From NCBI GenBank assembly GCA_916613615.1, contig OU744736.1, positions 10,985,724 to 11,049,723 of the forward strand: a stretch of DNA of 64,000 bases, written 5' to 3'. This DNA is from Steromphala cineraria. Lineage: Eukaryota > Mollusca > Gastropoda > Trochida > Trochidae. The notes below the pieces were generated by a model. That model did not search any database. It had not been told where the DNA came from and saw only the letters and a list, made by a program, of their open reading frames with translations. Made by a program: the position numbers and the translations under genes. Below are positions 40,701-41,701 of the stretch, one piece after another (the first letter of the stretch is position 1; the number at the start of each line of letters is the position of its first letter).

Positions 40701-41701
40701 AGAGGTTTAGGGATCAAATACCAACTGAGCCATAACAATAGATTAAGTCATGACGAAGAACATGAATTGAAAATAGTTATGTTATATATCAAATTGATTG
40801 TATAATAAAAGATTACAGTTTTTACATTTAGGAAATAATTTTGTTCTTACCAAACTGGTAAAAAGTTCTTGTCGAACCAAACCTTAACTCAAGTGTACCA
40901 ATTCACTATAAGAAAACAGTCTTCAGTTATTGATTACAAAAAACTACCTATATTGCATGGATCAAAATAATATCTTGCCTTAATCGCTTGATTGGAGCAC
41001 TGGCGGGTCGTCTGAAATGTCTGATCTTTTCAGACCGCGGCGTCTCTGGATCCCATAGACTTGGATCTGCGATAAATTTTGCATCAATTCTTGGTTTCTC
41101 CGACTGGTTGTATTTTGCTGATATTCTTGCGGCAGCCGATGCGGGTCTCCTGTGATGTTTTGTAGTTGCCGAAGAATGGGGAAGTCGTTGCATGTAGGGG
41201 GATGGGGGTAAACTGTAATTCAAATGATTTTAGTTAATGCTGTTCACAACATAATAAAACCTTTTTAATAAATAAATGGAATTCTTTTCTGAACATGAGT
41301 AATATCAATTATATGATTGATAACATCACATCCATATCAGAATTACCATTGTAGTCATGTCAAAATTTATCTTTTTAATGAACAAAATATTCTCTTCACA
41401 TTGTAGGGTTAGTAGTCTTAGTCACTAACATTTAACTTGGAAACATTGTAATTGCTATTTGAACATTTAAAAAAAAACAAATTTAAAGCCAAAAAATGAT
41501 CGAAAAATTAAAAGGAAATCTTAATACATACTCCTTGTCTTTTTTAACTTCTATTCTGGACTTTTTCATTTCTTCCATATATTGAGCAATCAAGAGATCT
41601 TCATAACTTATCATTCCAGAATTATAAGGACTGTTGTTTGGGAGGTTTTTGTCTCGGGCAGACTGCCTGCGACTTGAATCCAAATCTCCACCTTTCGGCA
41701 T
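7672..41701 (-). CDS. DCDC1: Doublecortin domain-containing protein 1, complete coding span (40 coding exons)
   Basis: The 40 coding exons listed below join in phase to 5,610 nt, giving 1,869 residues. Human DCDC1 is similar in size (about 1,780 residues, from memory). Domains in order: Pro/Ser-rich N terminus with two RRPASA motifs (about 80-130); DCX1 about 160-235 (VIAFKNGSRENF); DCX2 about 285-370 (VRILVYRNGK); coiled coil about 430-460; DCX3 about 485-580 (LKVYENGMSDN, then EIWVSYGE); beta-trefoil-like 1 about 713-850 (QMW); DCX4 about 895-1000; beta-trefoil-like 2 about 1160-1365 (two QRW); DCX5 about 1425-1508; acidic insert about 1510-1583; DCX6 about 1741-1815. The signature GPLWVSVGEGFSPTG (exon 10) is diagnostic of DCDC1. 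DCX domains bind tubulin, so the protein is expected to act on microtubules; vertebrate DCDC1 is linked to dynein and midbody function. It has no signal peptide or membrane segment. It is divergent to AP2A. Confidence 0.93.
8118..8303 (-). CDS. DCDC1: DCDC1 exon 40 (end of DCX6)
   Basis: Acceptor CCAACAG|GTAGAG and donor GTGGAT|GTGAGT, 62 codons, phase 0 to 0. It completes DCX6 with TFEDLGRDQLVCAAMGKGYK, the last strand pattern of doublecortin folds, followed by a basic linker (RARRTYG). A CRE-like TGACGTCA lies in coding sequence and is probably incidental. Confidence 0.92.
8822..8971 (-). CDS. DCDC1: DCDC1 exon 39 (start of DCX6)
   Basis: Acceptor GACTACAG|AAGCGG and donor AAAGAG|GTGGGT, 50 codons, phase 0. 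It encodes VLAYPNGESMERAIYIWGE and the helix LLESATHKLSLWKKAKLFY, a typical DCX core (strand, NG turn, helix). Confidence 0.93.
9263..9349 (-). CDS. DCDC1: DCDC1 exon 38
   Basis: Acceptor TTATTGCAG|ACCCAT and donor GACATG|GTGAGT, 29 codons, phase 0. It encodes a linker, HLGEIRANQNLSLANVNL, before DCX6. The large family A repeat array lies in the intron just upstream. Confidence 0.9.
9423..11720 (+). mobile_element. Family A tandem-core element, about 15 cores of 142-147 bp in a 725-bp higher-order repeat
   Basis: Inside DCDC1 intron 37. The left end is GAGCCATTGGCTCTG plus TAGCTCATCAGGCTTC. About 15 cores follow, each marked by GGAGAAGAAGATGAAAAT. Then comes a GGAC/GGACGGAC microsatellite (11633-11668) and a tail with GCCATAAGCCCATCGGGCC. 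Unit variants recur at exactly 725 bp (AAAAGTTTCAGC with CCTCATGG at 9831, 10556 and 11281), so blocks of five cores have been duplicated. An inverted, short copy lies at 50352-50700. Both ends are self-complementary, as in Helentron/pearl-type non-autonomous elements. It has no coding potential. Confidence 0.88.
11633..11668 (+). repeat. GGAC microsatellite inside family A element
   Basis: A run of ACGG/GGAC tetramers with one GGAT variant sits between the last core and the tail of the family A element. A similar ACGGACAG tract closes the family B element at 19848 and 20130-20175. Confidence 0.9.
12119..12255 (-). CDS. DCDC1: DCDC1 exon 37
   Basis: Acceptor GTTCTCCAG|GAAGAC and donor CTTCAG|GTAATC, entering in phase 1 and leaving in phase 0. 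It encodes RRMDELNPGQYKSTL and VVIEGNWQKLTPQEE, a linker without a recognised domain between DCX5 and DCX6. Confidence 0.9.
12256..12666 (-). repeat. Intron 36 with SINE-like fragment
   Basis: At about 12405-12480 a fragment (ACTGTTCAGTGCTCC, then GGGCAGTATTGTAGC) resembles the SINE-like family seen at 14492 and 24376. The phrase AAAGGGAGGTAATTAAGGTAAAT occurs twice in the intron (about 12470 and 12607, given here shortened to AGGGAGGTAATTAAGG). Confidence 0.5.
12667..12768 (-). CDS. DCDC1: DCDC1 exon 36
   Basis: Acceptor CTATTTCAG|TGGTTG and donor ATGAAGG|GTTTGT, entering and leaving in phase 1. It encodes VESKDINRRKKRAFRAQVSL, a very basic stretch that could be a microtubule-binding or nuclear-targeting patch (inference). 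Confidence 0.9.
12950..13010 (+). repeat. SINE-like fragment in intron 35
   Basis: AGTGTGAGTGAGTTGTTGTTC followed by TTCAATATCTAAGGC matches the head of the copy at 14492. Only about 60 bp are recognisable. The rest of the intron (12769-13185) is plain. Confidence 0.45.
13186..13329 (-). CDS. DCDC1: DCDC1 exon 35 (detached end of DCX5)
   Basis: Acceptor ATCTTACAG|AGCTGG and donor CCGGAGG|GTAAAG, phase 1 to 1. It encodes ETILRYPIELWVSSGKAFV. The IELWVSSGKAF part matches the closing strand of other DCX units here (EIWVSYGETF, VYISMGENY), so DCX5 appears to be split by the acidic exon 34. Confidence 0.9.
13710..13934 (-). CDS. DCDC1: DCDC1 exon 34 (acidic low-complexity insert)
   Basis: Acceptor TCATTACAG|GATCGA and donor AAGACTG|GTAAGA, 225 nt, phase 1 to 1. 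It is Glu/Asp/Ala/Gly-rich (FDEDERGGGADTDEQ; GADNSEEAANRES; EEEGADNSRQEAKEE) and probably disordered. GADNS occurs twice. A plus-strand ORF of 159 codons at 13487-13966 is the antisense shadow of this exon. Confidence 0.9.
13935..14296 (-). other. Introns 33 and 34, plain
   Basis: Intron 33 (13935-14296), like intron 34 (13330-13709), shows only unique sequence to me. Confidence 0.55.
14297..14468 (-). CDS. DCDC1: DCDC1 exon 33 (DCX5 second half)
   Basis: Acceptor GATTACAG|ATCCTG and donor AGCGGAG|GTCAGT, phase 0 to 1. It encodes the DCX helix and strand ILNQCTHQLGLNSAATRLYT, then EDGVMILDMDDLVDWAVENY. The pattern of helix, then R-LYTEDG, is the standard DCX C-terminal half. Confidence 0.92.
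14492..14662 (+). repeat. SINE-like element with Pol III B-box
   Basis: In DCDC1 intron 32. It begins GTGAGTGAGTGAGTTATTG and continues GGCAGTATTTCAGCCATAAG. A GGTTCTAATCC lies near 14644, matching the Pol III B-box consensus GGTTCNANNCC. Relatives are at 23385, 24376, 12405 and 12950, and the longer copies at 4924, 17525 and 59366 share the central AACGCCACTT...CAATATTTCA segment. Confidence 0.6.
14674..16260. mobile_element. 1.6-kb inverted-repeat element in intron 32, non-autonomous
   Basis: The ends are ACAGACATGTGATAT (14674-14688) and its exact reverse complement (16246-16260), flanked by AACA on both sides (14670-14673, 16261-16264), a possible 4-bp TSD. Just inside, both ends carry (C/G)GGGAGAT-type motifs: GGTGGGAGATT is repeated at the left, and GCGGGAGATATC lies at the right. 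The interior is very AT-rich, and its short ORFs have no domain. The family is not recognised. Confidence 0.6.
16261..16737 (-). other. Rest of intron 32
   Basis: Unique AT-rich intron sequence up to the exon 32 donor. I see nothing else in it. Confidence 0.55.
16738..16997 (-). CDS. DCDC1: DCDC1 exon 32 (DCX5 first half)
   Basis: Acceptor ATATTGCAG|CCCGAA and donor CCAGGGT|GTGAGT. The alternative GT two bases earlier would break the frame with exon 33, so GGT|GTGAGT is chosen. It encodes SFCVLNGKADLSTHE, a helical stretch ESLVTLREETSIKTIAKQI and the DCX strand TVKLLVYKNGEGRMRSGVKV. It is the longest exon, at 260 nt. A plus-strand ORF at 16615-16983 is its shadow. Confidence 0.92.
17361..17496 (-). 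CDS. DCDC1: DCDC1 exon 31
   Basis: Acceptor GTACTGTAG|GGCTAT and donor GGACAAG|GTGGGT, phase 0 to 1. It encodes GYLVELTDRKNRDVRVCISC and GRFKVQRLPNNRPFACAMGQ. It follows beta-trefoil-like segment 2 and may be its last lobe. Confidence 0.9.
17525..17715 (+). repeat. SINE-like dispersed repeat, copy 2 (intron 30)
   Basis: GTGAGGTGATTTGG, then GAAAGCCTCAC, GAGCATTGGCTGGAACTAG and CTGAAATTCAGTGTAACATTG align with the copies at 4924 and 59366. It fills most of the intron, which is otherwise plain. Confidence 0.6.
17816..17886 (-). CDS. DCDC1: DCDC1 exon 30
   Basis: Acceptor CTTTCACAG|AGATAA and donor CAACCG|GTAAAT, phase 1 to 0, 71 nt. It encodes ITAANKADVCTYAVSSSAQI, within beta-trefoil-like segment 2. 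Short, but both splice sites and both phases agree with its neighbours. Confidence 0.88.
18046..18257 (-). CDS. DCDC1: DCDC1 exon 29 (beta-trefoil-like 2)
   Basis: Acceptor ATTCAACAG|AGAAAT and donor GACAAAG|GTGAGC, phase 2 to 1. It encodes KFNQQLALTVATPNIQNDD, VTLQARRGNQYGKAHQRWRY and DAETGFIHAF. The QRW followed by a GxI strand is the ricin-B (QxW) lectin repeat signature, also annotated in vertebrate DCDC1. Confidence 0.92.
18258..18917 (-). other. Intron 28, plain
   Basis: 660 bp of unique AT-rich sequence with no repeat or gene that I can recognise. Confidence 0.6.
18918..19109 (-). CDS. DCDC1: DCDC1 exon 28 (beta-trefoil-like 2)
   Basis: Acceptor TTTCAACAG|ACCGAA and donor AAATGG|GTGCGT, phase 2 to 2. 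It encodes QRFVYEDGFIACSANHGLVL, EVFLQKRRPDDINQRWVMKE. This is a second QRW repeat of the beta-trefoil-like region. Confidence 0.92.
19298..19450 (-). CDS. DCDC1: DCDC1 exon 27
   Basis: Acceptor ACCCACCAG|GTCCCC and donor AAATACAA|GTAGGT, phase 2 to 2. It encodes HLKSEKRLDSLRWPWERLVN and DPDAVKYSNKDLYDKY. The RWPWERLVN patch sits just before the beta-trefoil-like region, a position where human DCDC1 also carries a tryptophan-rich segment. Confidence 0.9.
19652..20216 (+). mobile_element. Family B tandem-core element (Helentron/pearl-like), intron 26
   Basis: It starts with the hairpin GTGTTTGTGAAACAC and ATGCCCCCG. It ends with the hairpin CCCCCGGAATCTCCGATTCG completed by GGGG, then GCAT, so ATGCCCCCG and CGGGGGCAT form a terminal inverted repeat. 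Between them are two cores and a partial core (about 19704, 19866, 19987) rich in CAAGGTCAAGGTCACAAGGT. Two of the cores lead into an ACGGACAG microsatellite. It has no coding potential. Confidence 0.82.
20293..20455 (-). CDS. DCDC1: DCDC1 exon 26
   Basis: Acceptor CTGTTCAG|ACATGG and donor GAAAATTT|GTAAGT, phase 1 to 2. It encodes MVMEIDGALTPNTSILINKC and an acidic stretch SRDEEDAEERSRE. It is a linker after DCX4. Confidence 0.9.
20610..20930. repeat. Pyrimidine-rich degenerate tandem repeat in intron 25
   Basis: Units of the form CCCTTTCAAAAGGTA / CCCCTTTCAATAGA / GAATTCTCTC repeat irregularly at 35-75 bp. It has the look of a decayed minisatellite. The ORF on the plus strand here is composition noise. 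Confidence 0.75.
20945..21191 (-). CDS. DCDC1: DCDC1 exon 25 (DCX4 second half)
   Basis: Acceptor CTTTTCCAAG|TTCCTA and donor CCTCAGA|GTAAGT, phase 0 to 1, 247 nt. It encodes FLDHCTSLLNMPFAARRLFD, then ANGTEHFTLNSLKRDQLVYV and TCGEHW, a complete DCX C-terminal half. A helical tail follows (TEQQRRLLLSQLSTDVAKI). Confidence 0.93.
21192..21615 (-). other. Intron 24, plain
   Basis: No repeat or gene is visible; the short minus ORF here is intron sequence. Confidence 0.55.
21616..21765 (-). CDS. DCDC1: DCDC1 exon 24
   Basis: Acceptor GGCTTGTAG|ATGATG and donor ATCATG|GTGAGC, 50 codons, phase 0. It encodes NQPSKKDKKDGGHRHKKHD, a Lys/His-rich loop inserted in DCX4, then LHCRDLTVRELEFIM leading into the DCX helix. 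Confidence 0.92.
22042..22127 (-). CDS. DCDC1: DCDC1 exon 23 (DCX4 first strands)
   Basis: Acceptor TATTTCACAG|TGACTC and donor ACTACC|GTAAGT, phase 1 to 0. It encodes PIRLYAMKNGDRDTSFAVPV, the strand, KNG turn and strand opening of a DCX fold. Confidence 0.92.
22128..22463 (-). other. Intron 22, plain
   Basis: 336 bp without recognisable elements. Confidence 0.55.
22464..22548 (-). CDS. DCDC1: DCDC1 exon 22
   Basis: Acceptor GCCCCTCCAG|AAATAC and donor ACTGGA|AGTATGTA read as GGAA|GTATGT, phase 0 to 1. It encodes YDWPMEGYLVPHAPPLHK, a linker that resembles the FDWPIQGLLVPSSPP-type linker of vertebrate DCDC1 (recalled, not checked). Confidence 0.9.
22826..22949 (-). CDS. DCDC1: DCDC1 exon 21
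   Basis: Acceptor TTGTTGCAG|GTTTGC and donor AATGAG|GTTTGT, phase 2 to 0. It encodes FALKQERFENLGQWKYTQTS and WHKLAYSWPITVSGDLNE. It holds the last lobe of beta-trefoil-like segment 1 (QWKY) and the start of the linker. Confidence 0.9.
23022..23140. mobile_element. Small foldback MITE in intron 20
   Basis: The left arm CTGTCAGTTTTATGCCTTGC continues TGCA; the right arm, reverse-complemented, reads CTGTCATTTTATGCCTTGC and continues TGCA, and the pairing goes on through TTTCTGTGCT. The two arms nearly touch, giving a hairpin of about 119 bp. No clear TSD was found. Confidence 0.7.
23385..23445 (+). repeat. SINE-like fragment in intron 20
   Basis: GTGAGTTGTTGTATAGC, then ACTTGGGCAATATTTCAACC, matches the family copies at 14492 and 24376. 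Confidence 0.5.
23520..23671 (-). CDS. DCDC1: DCDC1 exon 20 (beta-trefoil-like 1)
   Basis: Acceptor TCACTGCAG|GCGTAC and donor TCAGAG|GTCTCA, phase 0 to 2. The donor lacks the usual A at +3 but fits the frame into exon 21. It encodes VLTYLGNKFGDEESYSANV and ARVYLIIAEPRPRKEG. Confidence 0.88.
23672..24035 (-). other. Intron 19, plain
   Basis: 364 bp of AT-rich sequence without recognisable elements. Confidence 0.55.
24036..24221 (-). CDS. DCDC1: DCDC1 exon 19 (beta-trefoil-like 1)
   Basis: Acceptor CAATACAG|TCTGGC and donor CCTGTT|GTATGT, 62 codons, phase 0. It encodes SGYIINKSMPHLCLAVSDTT, LVVTLQKKMTQNPNQMWNF. The QMW is a QxW lectin-type motif. The longer ORF that extends past the acceptor is read-through into the intron. 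Confidence 0.92.
24376..24480 (+). repeat. SINE-like fragment in intron 18
   Basis: AAGTGAGTGAGTTAATGCC, ACACCACTTGGGCAATATTT and CAGCCATTAGCGGC match the family copy at 14492. Confidence 0.55.
24726..24860 (-). CDS. DCDC1: DCDC1 exon 18
   Basis: Acceptor GAATGACAG|AAATAC and donor ACTCAG|GTGAGT, 45 codons, phase 0. It encodes YAHLALYPELVVTEKFRLRA and LRRMKEVQTWVITQ, which opens beta-trefoil-like segment 1. Confidence 0.92.
25090..25237 (-). CDS. DCDC1: DCDC1 exon 17
   Basis: Acceptor TAATTGCAG|CTACCA and donor CATAAG|GTATTC, phase 2 to 0. It encodes YQKWEATIGFPPMYEDSMAS and WLVESNEVDQRASYLHHK. The W-E-x-x-x-GFP phrase parallels NWEVCEGFP of vertebrate DCDC1 (from memory). Confidence 0.92.
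25238..25551 (-). other. Intron 16, plain
   Basis: 314 bp with no recognisable elements. Confidence 0.55.
25552..25660 (-). CDS. DCDC1: DCDC1 exon 16
   Basis: Acceptor GTATATTTCAG|CGTACT and donor ACTGATGA|GTACGT, phase 1 to 2. It encodes YCIEAFFDKATKLEMEGETR and IVREQLMQEDTAATD, a helical linker. The DIRS element lies 116 bp upstream of this exon's acceptor. Confidence 0.92.
25777..26013. repeat. DIRS inverted terminal repeat (plus-strand left; 3' end of element)
   Basis: From AACAAACCTGCAGAGG through CTTATCAATCT this pairs with 32103-32323. The outer tip is about 15 bp longer than the other ITR, as in many DIRS elements where the two tips differ and are both recorded in the ICR. The boundary is set by where the ICR match ends. 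Confidence 0.88.
26051..26149. repeat. DIRS internal complementary region (ICR)
   Basis: The first half (GTACCCCAAGGAGGATCCCC through CTGCAGGTTTGTT) is the reverse complement of the left tip. The second half (AGATTCTTTTTCAGAAGGG through TTACTGCATA) is the reverse complement of the right tip. In the DIRS model the ICR aligns the two ends of a linear cDNA for ligation into a circle. One mismatch to the right tip is visible (TGAAAAAG against TGACAAAG). Confidence 0.88.
26150..26557 (-). other. DIRS segment between tyrosine recombinase stop and ICR
   Basis: Non-coding in the element sense. It contains a long poly-C run (about 26348-26370) that is likely to vary in length between assemblies. Confidence 0.6.
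26558..28066 (-). CDS. DIRS tyrosine recombinase (YR) ORF
   Basis: A 502-codon ORF. The recombinase proper starts near residue 140 (SAM-like/core-binding part, TNIQYEDRWACYARWC at about 176). Catalytic residues are visible: arginine in TSGRRVGDI (R309/310), the H-x-x-R box HSVR (439-442) and tyrosine in FIKHYQLD (Y475). The family's usual R-H-R-Y set is therefore present. The first about 135 residues overlap the end of pol in another frame and may not all be translated. The enzyme would join circular cDNA into the genome. The ORF is intact. Confidence 0.88.
   Translation of the reverse strand: MSGPRPVSPNPGTSRMDAPPGDIRGYLPVVRIVPGGSVCVREDAPDSGVLLQNSRPPHSGGRRLRDRLYRQGSVGLPTSSFDSQSSVAVGQSASTPLGVTGTALDSPGVVSIGPQVSCTASCIVTLSTGSADTGRGATPEPQHPVGGLASVKSRLQESGIPARVADTILASRRDSTNIQYEDRWACYARWCGNRGLLDPFSAGLIPVLEFLQSRLDEGLAASTVRGYSTAISAFHVPVDGTVLGSHPMVQRFLAGVDRIRPPLRRVSPTWDLSYVLDWLSGPSFRDLDKISLQLLTWKAAFLVAVTSGRRVGDIHAMSSDPELTVFHKDRVSIRLPDSYRPKVAHSFHVTAPIELPALLQPATSGARASVPHVLDVRRTLKKYVLRTRDIRKSNQFCCYGRGKAGDPASKQTISRWIVSTICLSYAHKGHQPPEGLKAHSVRAVATSKAYAASLPIEEICSAPIWSRPSTFIKHYQLDMHSSERARFGKSVLSSGQGRVPSS
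27454..29800 (-). pseudogene. DIRS pol: reverse transcriptase, RNase H and methyltransferase-like region, frame-broken
   Basis: The RT part is one open frame from 29800 to 28346 with DLKDAYLHVP (residue 244), LPSGISTAPRVF (276), YLDDW (308) and FLGARF (355), the DIRS/Ngaro RT pattern with YLDD at the active site. The RNase H part (LEMDNQTAMSYILKQGG; DESKWHINVLELRAV) lies in a second frame down to about 28055. The change of frame falls at a run of nine C on the plus strand (28354-28362). The next segment (VDLFASGRTHQTPVF through QEGAPHPNPS) is in a third frame to 27454. That break is near 28053-28058, inside the conserved DNVRA-ALSR motif. It overlaps ORF1 upstream and YR downstream. Two frame changes make an intact polyprotein unlikely from this copy. 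Confidence 0.85.
29665..31581 (-). CDS. DIRS ORF1, gag-like protein
   Basis: A 638-codon open frame, the first of the element. The N terminus carries paired cysteines C32-x2-C35, C48-x2-C51 and C62-x2-C65 with H46, a zinc-binding pattern seen in DIRS gag-like proteins. An acidic Ser-rich middle follows (DDSESDSDSTLLSERSESDM), then a conserved helical region and a basic Gly/Lys/Gln-rich tail (GRGQPGKRGKKQKGQQRSKG) suited to RNA binding. It overlaps the pol frame by 136 bp. The start is the first ATG. ORFs at 30471-30956 and on the plus strand are shadows. Confidence 0.85.
   Translation of the reverse strand: MLSCTHVSFYLHNACTVVTFLCYDCLQSFKKCSNCGNRIPESDSHDQCIICLALEDHDDSACSSCSNFSVRTKKRRSLDLTFFKRLHAAGEDVRSATPPSKQNKKRQVISPPIPSGSQSSDSDAGVRVVSVRDKQSSLTPTDINALIKGQMKGLLGELMQEVRKEIHASLPPSRPDAPTPGTSGTVDVVGSGAGAGAPETISRKHRKAGAPSATITRPTSSTPGTSGSGGTVGDPKSIVPGASAQGTAPGLGTRPPVVEQDGSTGSGFRIPLLPLGQTVGAHDDSESDSDSTLLSERSESDMEVESDAGSDAVDLSINSALREIRGKIAKAFPHCAVPQQEADSAEFRLPGGAFASRKSPQVRLRILDHVMDDSVTPLLLGTRKRFDLPELHKRYPLGEEGLFEVPLCDDDVLASVSLESLGLQGRCVPPFRAGDALLKQLFRTFEGTFRGSCQQMRVAVHSAYLASLQAESLKEGKGKSSQALLQRQLTDANGYLARDSIRSSAGQIMGAVMGLRRVWLNYSTLPQPTKKRLMALPFELGKTLFPGATKVIKDTADQLSRIKDVKGALGNAGFKRKSPLVDPPSGPPAKTYSEWNSSIPRGVGRGQPGKRGKKQKGQQRSKGQQQPFRGKGGAYKGP
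31582..32102 (-). other. DIRS 5' leader
   Basis: The untranslated region between the 5' ITR and the gag-like ORF. No structure beyond AT-richness is recognised. The plus-strand ORF at 31739-31984 has no domain. Confidence 0.55.
32103..32323. repeat. DIRS inverted terminal repeat (plus-strand right; 5' end of element)
   Basis: AGATTGATAAGAGGCAGG through CAAAGAATCT pairs with 25777-26013. I find a single difference in the shared 190 bp (GTTGTGA against GTTGTGT in the reverse complement). The right boundary near 32323 is set by the ICR match. Confidence 0.87.
32486..32660 (-). CDS. DCDC1: DCDC1 exon 15 (DCX3 second half)
   Basis: Acceptor ATTTTCCAG|TTGCTA and donor CCCTTCA|GTGAGT, phase 0 to 1. 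It encodes LLDELSTSQWSSGGVNPKLN, VAQKLFDKYGHEITDVLTL and EKEQEIWVSYGETF. The last phrase is strongly conserved with vertebrate DCDC1. Confidence 0.94.
32892..32993 (-). CDS. DCDC1: DCDC1 exon 14 (DCX3)
   Basis: Acceptor TTTTTACAG|GTTTAC and donor GCACGG|GTGAGT, 34 codons, phase 0. It encodes VYENGMSDNYSYFYFNLREA and LKGIGHDKHRLMAR, the DCX NG turn and following strand and helix. Confidence 0.93.
32994..33507 (-). other. Intron 13, plain
   Basis: 514 bp with no recognisable elements; the plus ORF at 33265 runs through the intron and exon edge and is not supported. Confidence 0.55.
33508..33594 (-). CDS. DCDC1: DCDC1 exon 13 (DCX3 first strand)
   Basis: Acceptor GTGTACAG|AGTATG and donor CTCAAG|GTGAGA, 29 codons, phase 0. 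It encodes SMGASYKMTHIQELDADDRL and VGTKGLKLK. The neighbouring AG two bases later would put a stop in frame, so AG|AGTATG is chosen. Confidence 0.92.
33595..34172 (-). other. Intron 12, plain
   Basis: 578 bp of AT-rich sequence with no recognisable repeat. Confidence 0.55.
34173..34262 (-). CDS. DCDC1: DCDC1 exon 12 (coiled coil)
   Basis: Acceptor TACTGCCAG|GCTGAC and donor GAGGAG|GTAACT, 30 codons, phase 0. It encodes IEQLSETLKRLKERQEALRE, then KQAEEE: a heptad-like, highly charged helix, probably a short coiled coil between DCX2 and DCX3. Confidence 0.93.
34263..35158 (-). other. Introns 10 and 11, plain
   Basis: The intron parts 34263-34702 and 34799-35158 hold AT-rich sequence with no repeats that I recognise. 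Confidence 0.55.
34703..34798 (-). CDS. DCDC1: DCDC1 exon 11
   Basis: Acceptor TTCAACAG|ATCAAC and donor GAGAAG|GTAACT, 32 codons, phase 0. It encodes INLALSEEDKDKVNIPSILS and MEPDELYDAEEK, a linker that leads into the coiled coil. Confidence 0.92.
35159..35325 (-). CDS. DCDC1: DCDC1 exon 10 (end of DCX2, DCDC1 signature)
   Basis: Acceptor TATTCCAG|CCCCCC and donor AAACAG|GTATCA, phase 1 to 0. It encodes PLLDEALQSGGTPVMGPLWV and SVGEGFSPTGTAHFIN, then a Lys-rich helix (KAKLAEVKKFKKQ). G-PLWVS-GEGFSP is nearly identical to vertebrate DCDC1. Confidence 0.95.
35517..35610 (-). CDS. DCDC1: DCDC1 exon 9 (middle of DCX2), acceptor within a repeat array
   Basis: Acceptor TTTATGTTGCAG|TTCCTA and donor ACAGAAA|GTAAGA, phase 0 to 1. 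It encodes FLVACTAKLDLRSHARILYD and WEGTEISDLTE, the helix and strands after the DCX2 NG turn. The same acceptor sequence recurs every 51 nt upstream, always in frame, so longer versions of this exon are possible; see the repeat at 35611-36063. Confidence 0.92.
35611..36063 (-). repeat. Nine-copy 51-bp in-frame minisatellite that repeats the exon 9 splice acceptor
   Basis: Plus-strand units begin CTGCAACATAAATC at 35611, 35662, 35713, 35764, 35815, 35866, 35917, 35968 and 36019, exactly 51 bp apart and nearly identical. On the transcript strand each unit ends TTTATGTTGCAG and is followed by TTCYTAGTGG, copying the exon 9 acceptor and its first bases. Each unit is open in the DCDC1 frame and would add the 17 residues FLVEHKLDVDCERFMLQ. 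Any of the nine AGs keeps phase, adding 0 to 8 units (0 to 136 residues). The units arose from 45 bp of intron tail plus the first exon bases. Confidence 0.95.
36381..36447 (-). repeat. tRNA-like sequence, left arm
   Basis: On the minus strand it reads GGATCC, then TAGCTCAACAGG (A-box-like) and AGTTCGAATCCC (B-box-like, one mismatch). The anticodon and acceptor stems do not pair, and the T stem is poor. It is a tRNA-derived remnant, not a functional tRNA. Confidence 0.6.
36991..37090. repeat. 100-bp near-perfect palindrome
   Basis: GATATTAACCTGTCCCTAGG with TTTTATTGAAATGTAAACAT pairs with ATGTTTACATTTCAATAAAA and GAGGGACAGGTTAATATC across a loop of about 16 nt. It is the core of the composite element. 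Confidence 0.85.
37349..37421 (+). repeat. tRNA-like sequence, right arm
   Basis: It contains TAGTTTAGGCGG (A-box-like), a perfect T arm GCGGGTTCGAATCCCGC with the canonical B box GGTTCGAATCC, and a D arm that can fold. The anticodon stem has one mismatch and a 6-nt loop, and no acceptor stem forms. It could still recruit TFIIIC; it is not expected to be a working tRNA. Confidence 0.6.
37501..37969 (-). other. Rest of intron 8
   Basis: A short tandem repeat of ATTCTAGAATGTCCC-type units lies at about 37547-37600 (three units). The rest is plain. Confidence 0.6.
37970..38069 (-). CDS. DCDC1: DCDC1 exon 8 (DCX2 first strands)
   Basis: Acceptor TTGCTTCAG|GACCCT and donor GAGGAG|GTAGGA, phase 2 to 0. 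It encodes TLIDRKKVRILVYRNGKSTE and PVEVVADLSNTEE, the classical DCX strand, RNG turn and strand. Exon 9 or one of its extended forms follows directly. Confidence 0.94.
38205..38974. repeat. CAGGGATTGG-family element, interrupted by a second insertion (intron 7)
   Basis: The left end is CAGGGGTTGGTAATG and the right end CCCAATCCCTG. Complete short relatives are at 44944-45091 and 49499-49725. Here the segment GAATGAGAAAAAGGCCCATT with TTTGAAGTTTACTG occurs twice (about 38247-38287 and 38843-38880), bracketing a 560-bp insert with a purine-rich AGAGAG tract (38460-38580). The CAGGG ends suggest hAT affinity, but no clean 8-bp TSD was found. Confidence 0.55.
39000..39105 (-). CDS. DCDC1: DCDC1 exon 7
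   Basis: Acceptor CCTCCACAG|GGAATC and donor ATGTT|GTAAGT, phase 1 to 2. It encodes NLILREGAVWKLSGVLLPEE and GKKKKTRSRLSKRML, a basic linker between DCX1 and DCX2. The end of the CAGGG-type repeat is only 25 bp past the donor. Confidence 0.92.
39106..39410 (-). other. Intron 6, plain
   Basis: 305 bp without recognisable elements. Introns 5 (39574-40055) and 4 (40169-40385) are likewise plain. Confidence 0.55.
39411..39573 (-). CDS. DCDC1: DCDC1 exon 6 (DCX1 second half)
   Basis: Acceptor ATATTGTAG|CTCTTG and donor ACGAAAA|GTAATT, phase 0 to 1. It encodes LLEQLTTRLGLPFAARRIFL, EDGVEVFEGQDIVPDSEVY and ISMGENY, a full DCX C-terminal half. Confidence 0.93.
40056..40168 (-). CDS. DCDC1: DCDC1 exon 5 (DCX1 first strands)
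   Basis: Acceptor TGATTCCAG|CTAAGA and donor AAGATG|GTAAGT, phase 1 to 0. It encodes KSLYRRQPHTVKVIAFKNGS and RENFVKATAANVKM, the opening of the first doublecortin domain. Confidence 0.93.
40386..40432 (-). CDS. DCDC1: DCDC1 exon 4 (47-nt microexon-like)
   Basis: Acceptor TTTTTTCAG|CCGACC and donor GGCTCAG|GTAAAC, phase 2 to 1. It encodes RPPSGVSRFSYRPGS. It is short, but both sites are strong and the phases link exons 3 and 5. Confidence 0.88.
40433..40978 (-). other. Intron 3 (GC-AG), plain
   Basis: 546 bp. The donor is GC (see findings). No repeats are recognised. Confidence 0.6.
40979..41212 (-). CDS. DCDC1: DCDC1 exon 3, with a GC donor
   Basis: Acceptor GAATTACAG|TTTACC. The donor is CGATTAAG|GCAAGA. 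The only downstream GT (ATATAG|GTAGTT) would place a TAG stop in frame, while the GC site restores the phase to exon 4. It encodes LPPSPYMQRLPHSSATTKHH, then RRPASAAARI and FRRPASAPIKRL. The repeated RRPASA motif matches the RPVSAP-type motif of the vertebrate protein and may be a kinase or 14-3-3-like site (inference). Confidence 0.88.
41532..41701 (-). CDS. DCDC1: DCDC1 exon 2 (start codon)
   Basis: Acceptor TATTTTCAG|TCAAA, then ATG at 41701; donor GACAAGGA|GTATGT, ending in phase 2. It encodes MPKGGDLDSSRRQSARDKN and YEDLLIAQYMEEMKKSRIEV. The start is chosen because it is the first ATG after a good acceptor and only five bases of UTR precede it in this exon. Confidence 0.88.

Noticed and set aside
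40921..40970. GT donor after GCAATATAG for DCDC1 exon 3
   Set aside because: It would include an in-frame TAG. The GC donor upstream gives the correct phase into exon 4.
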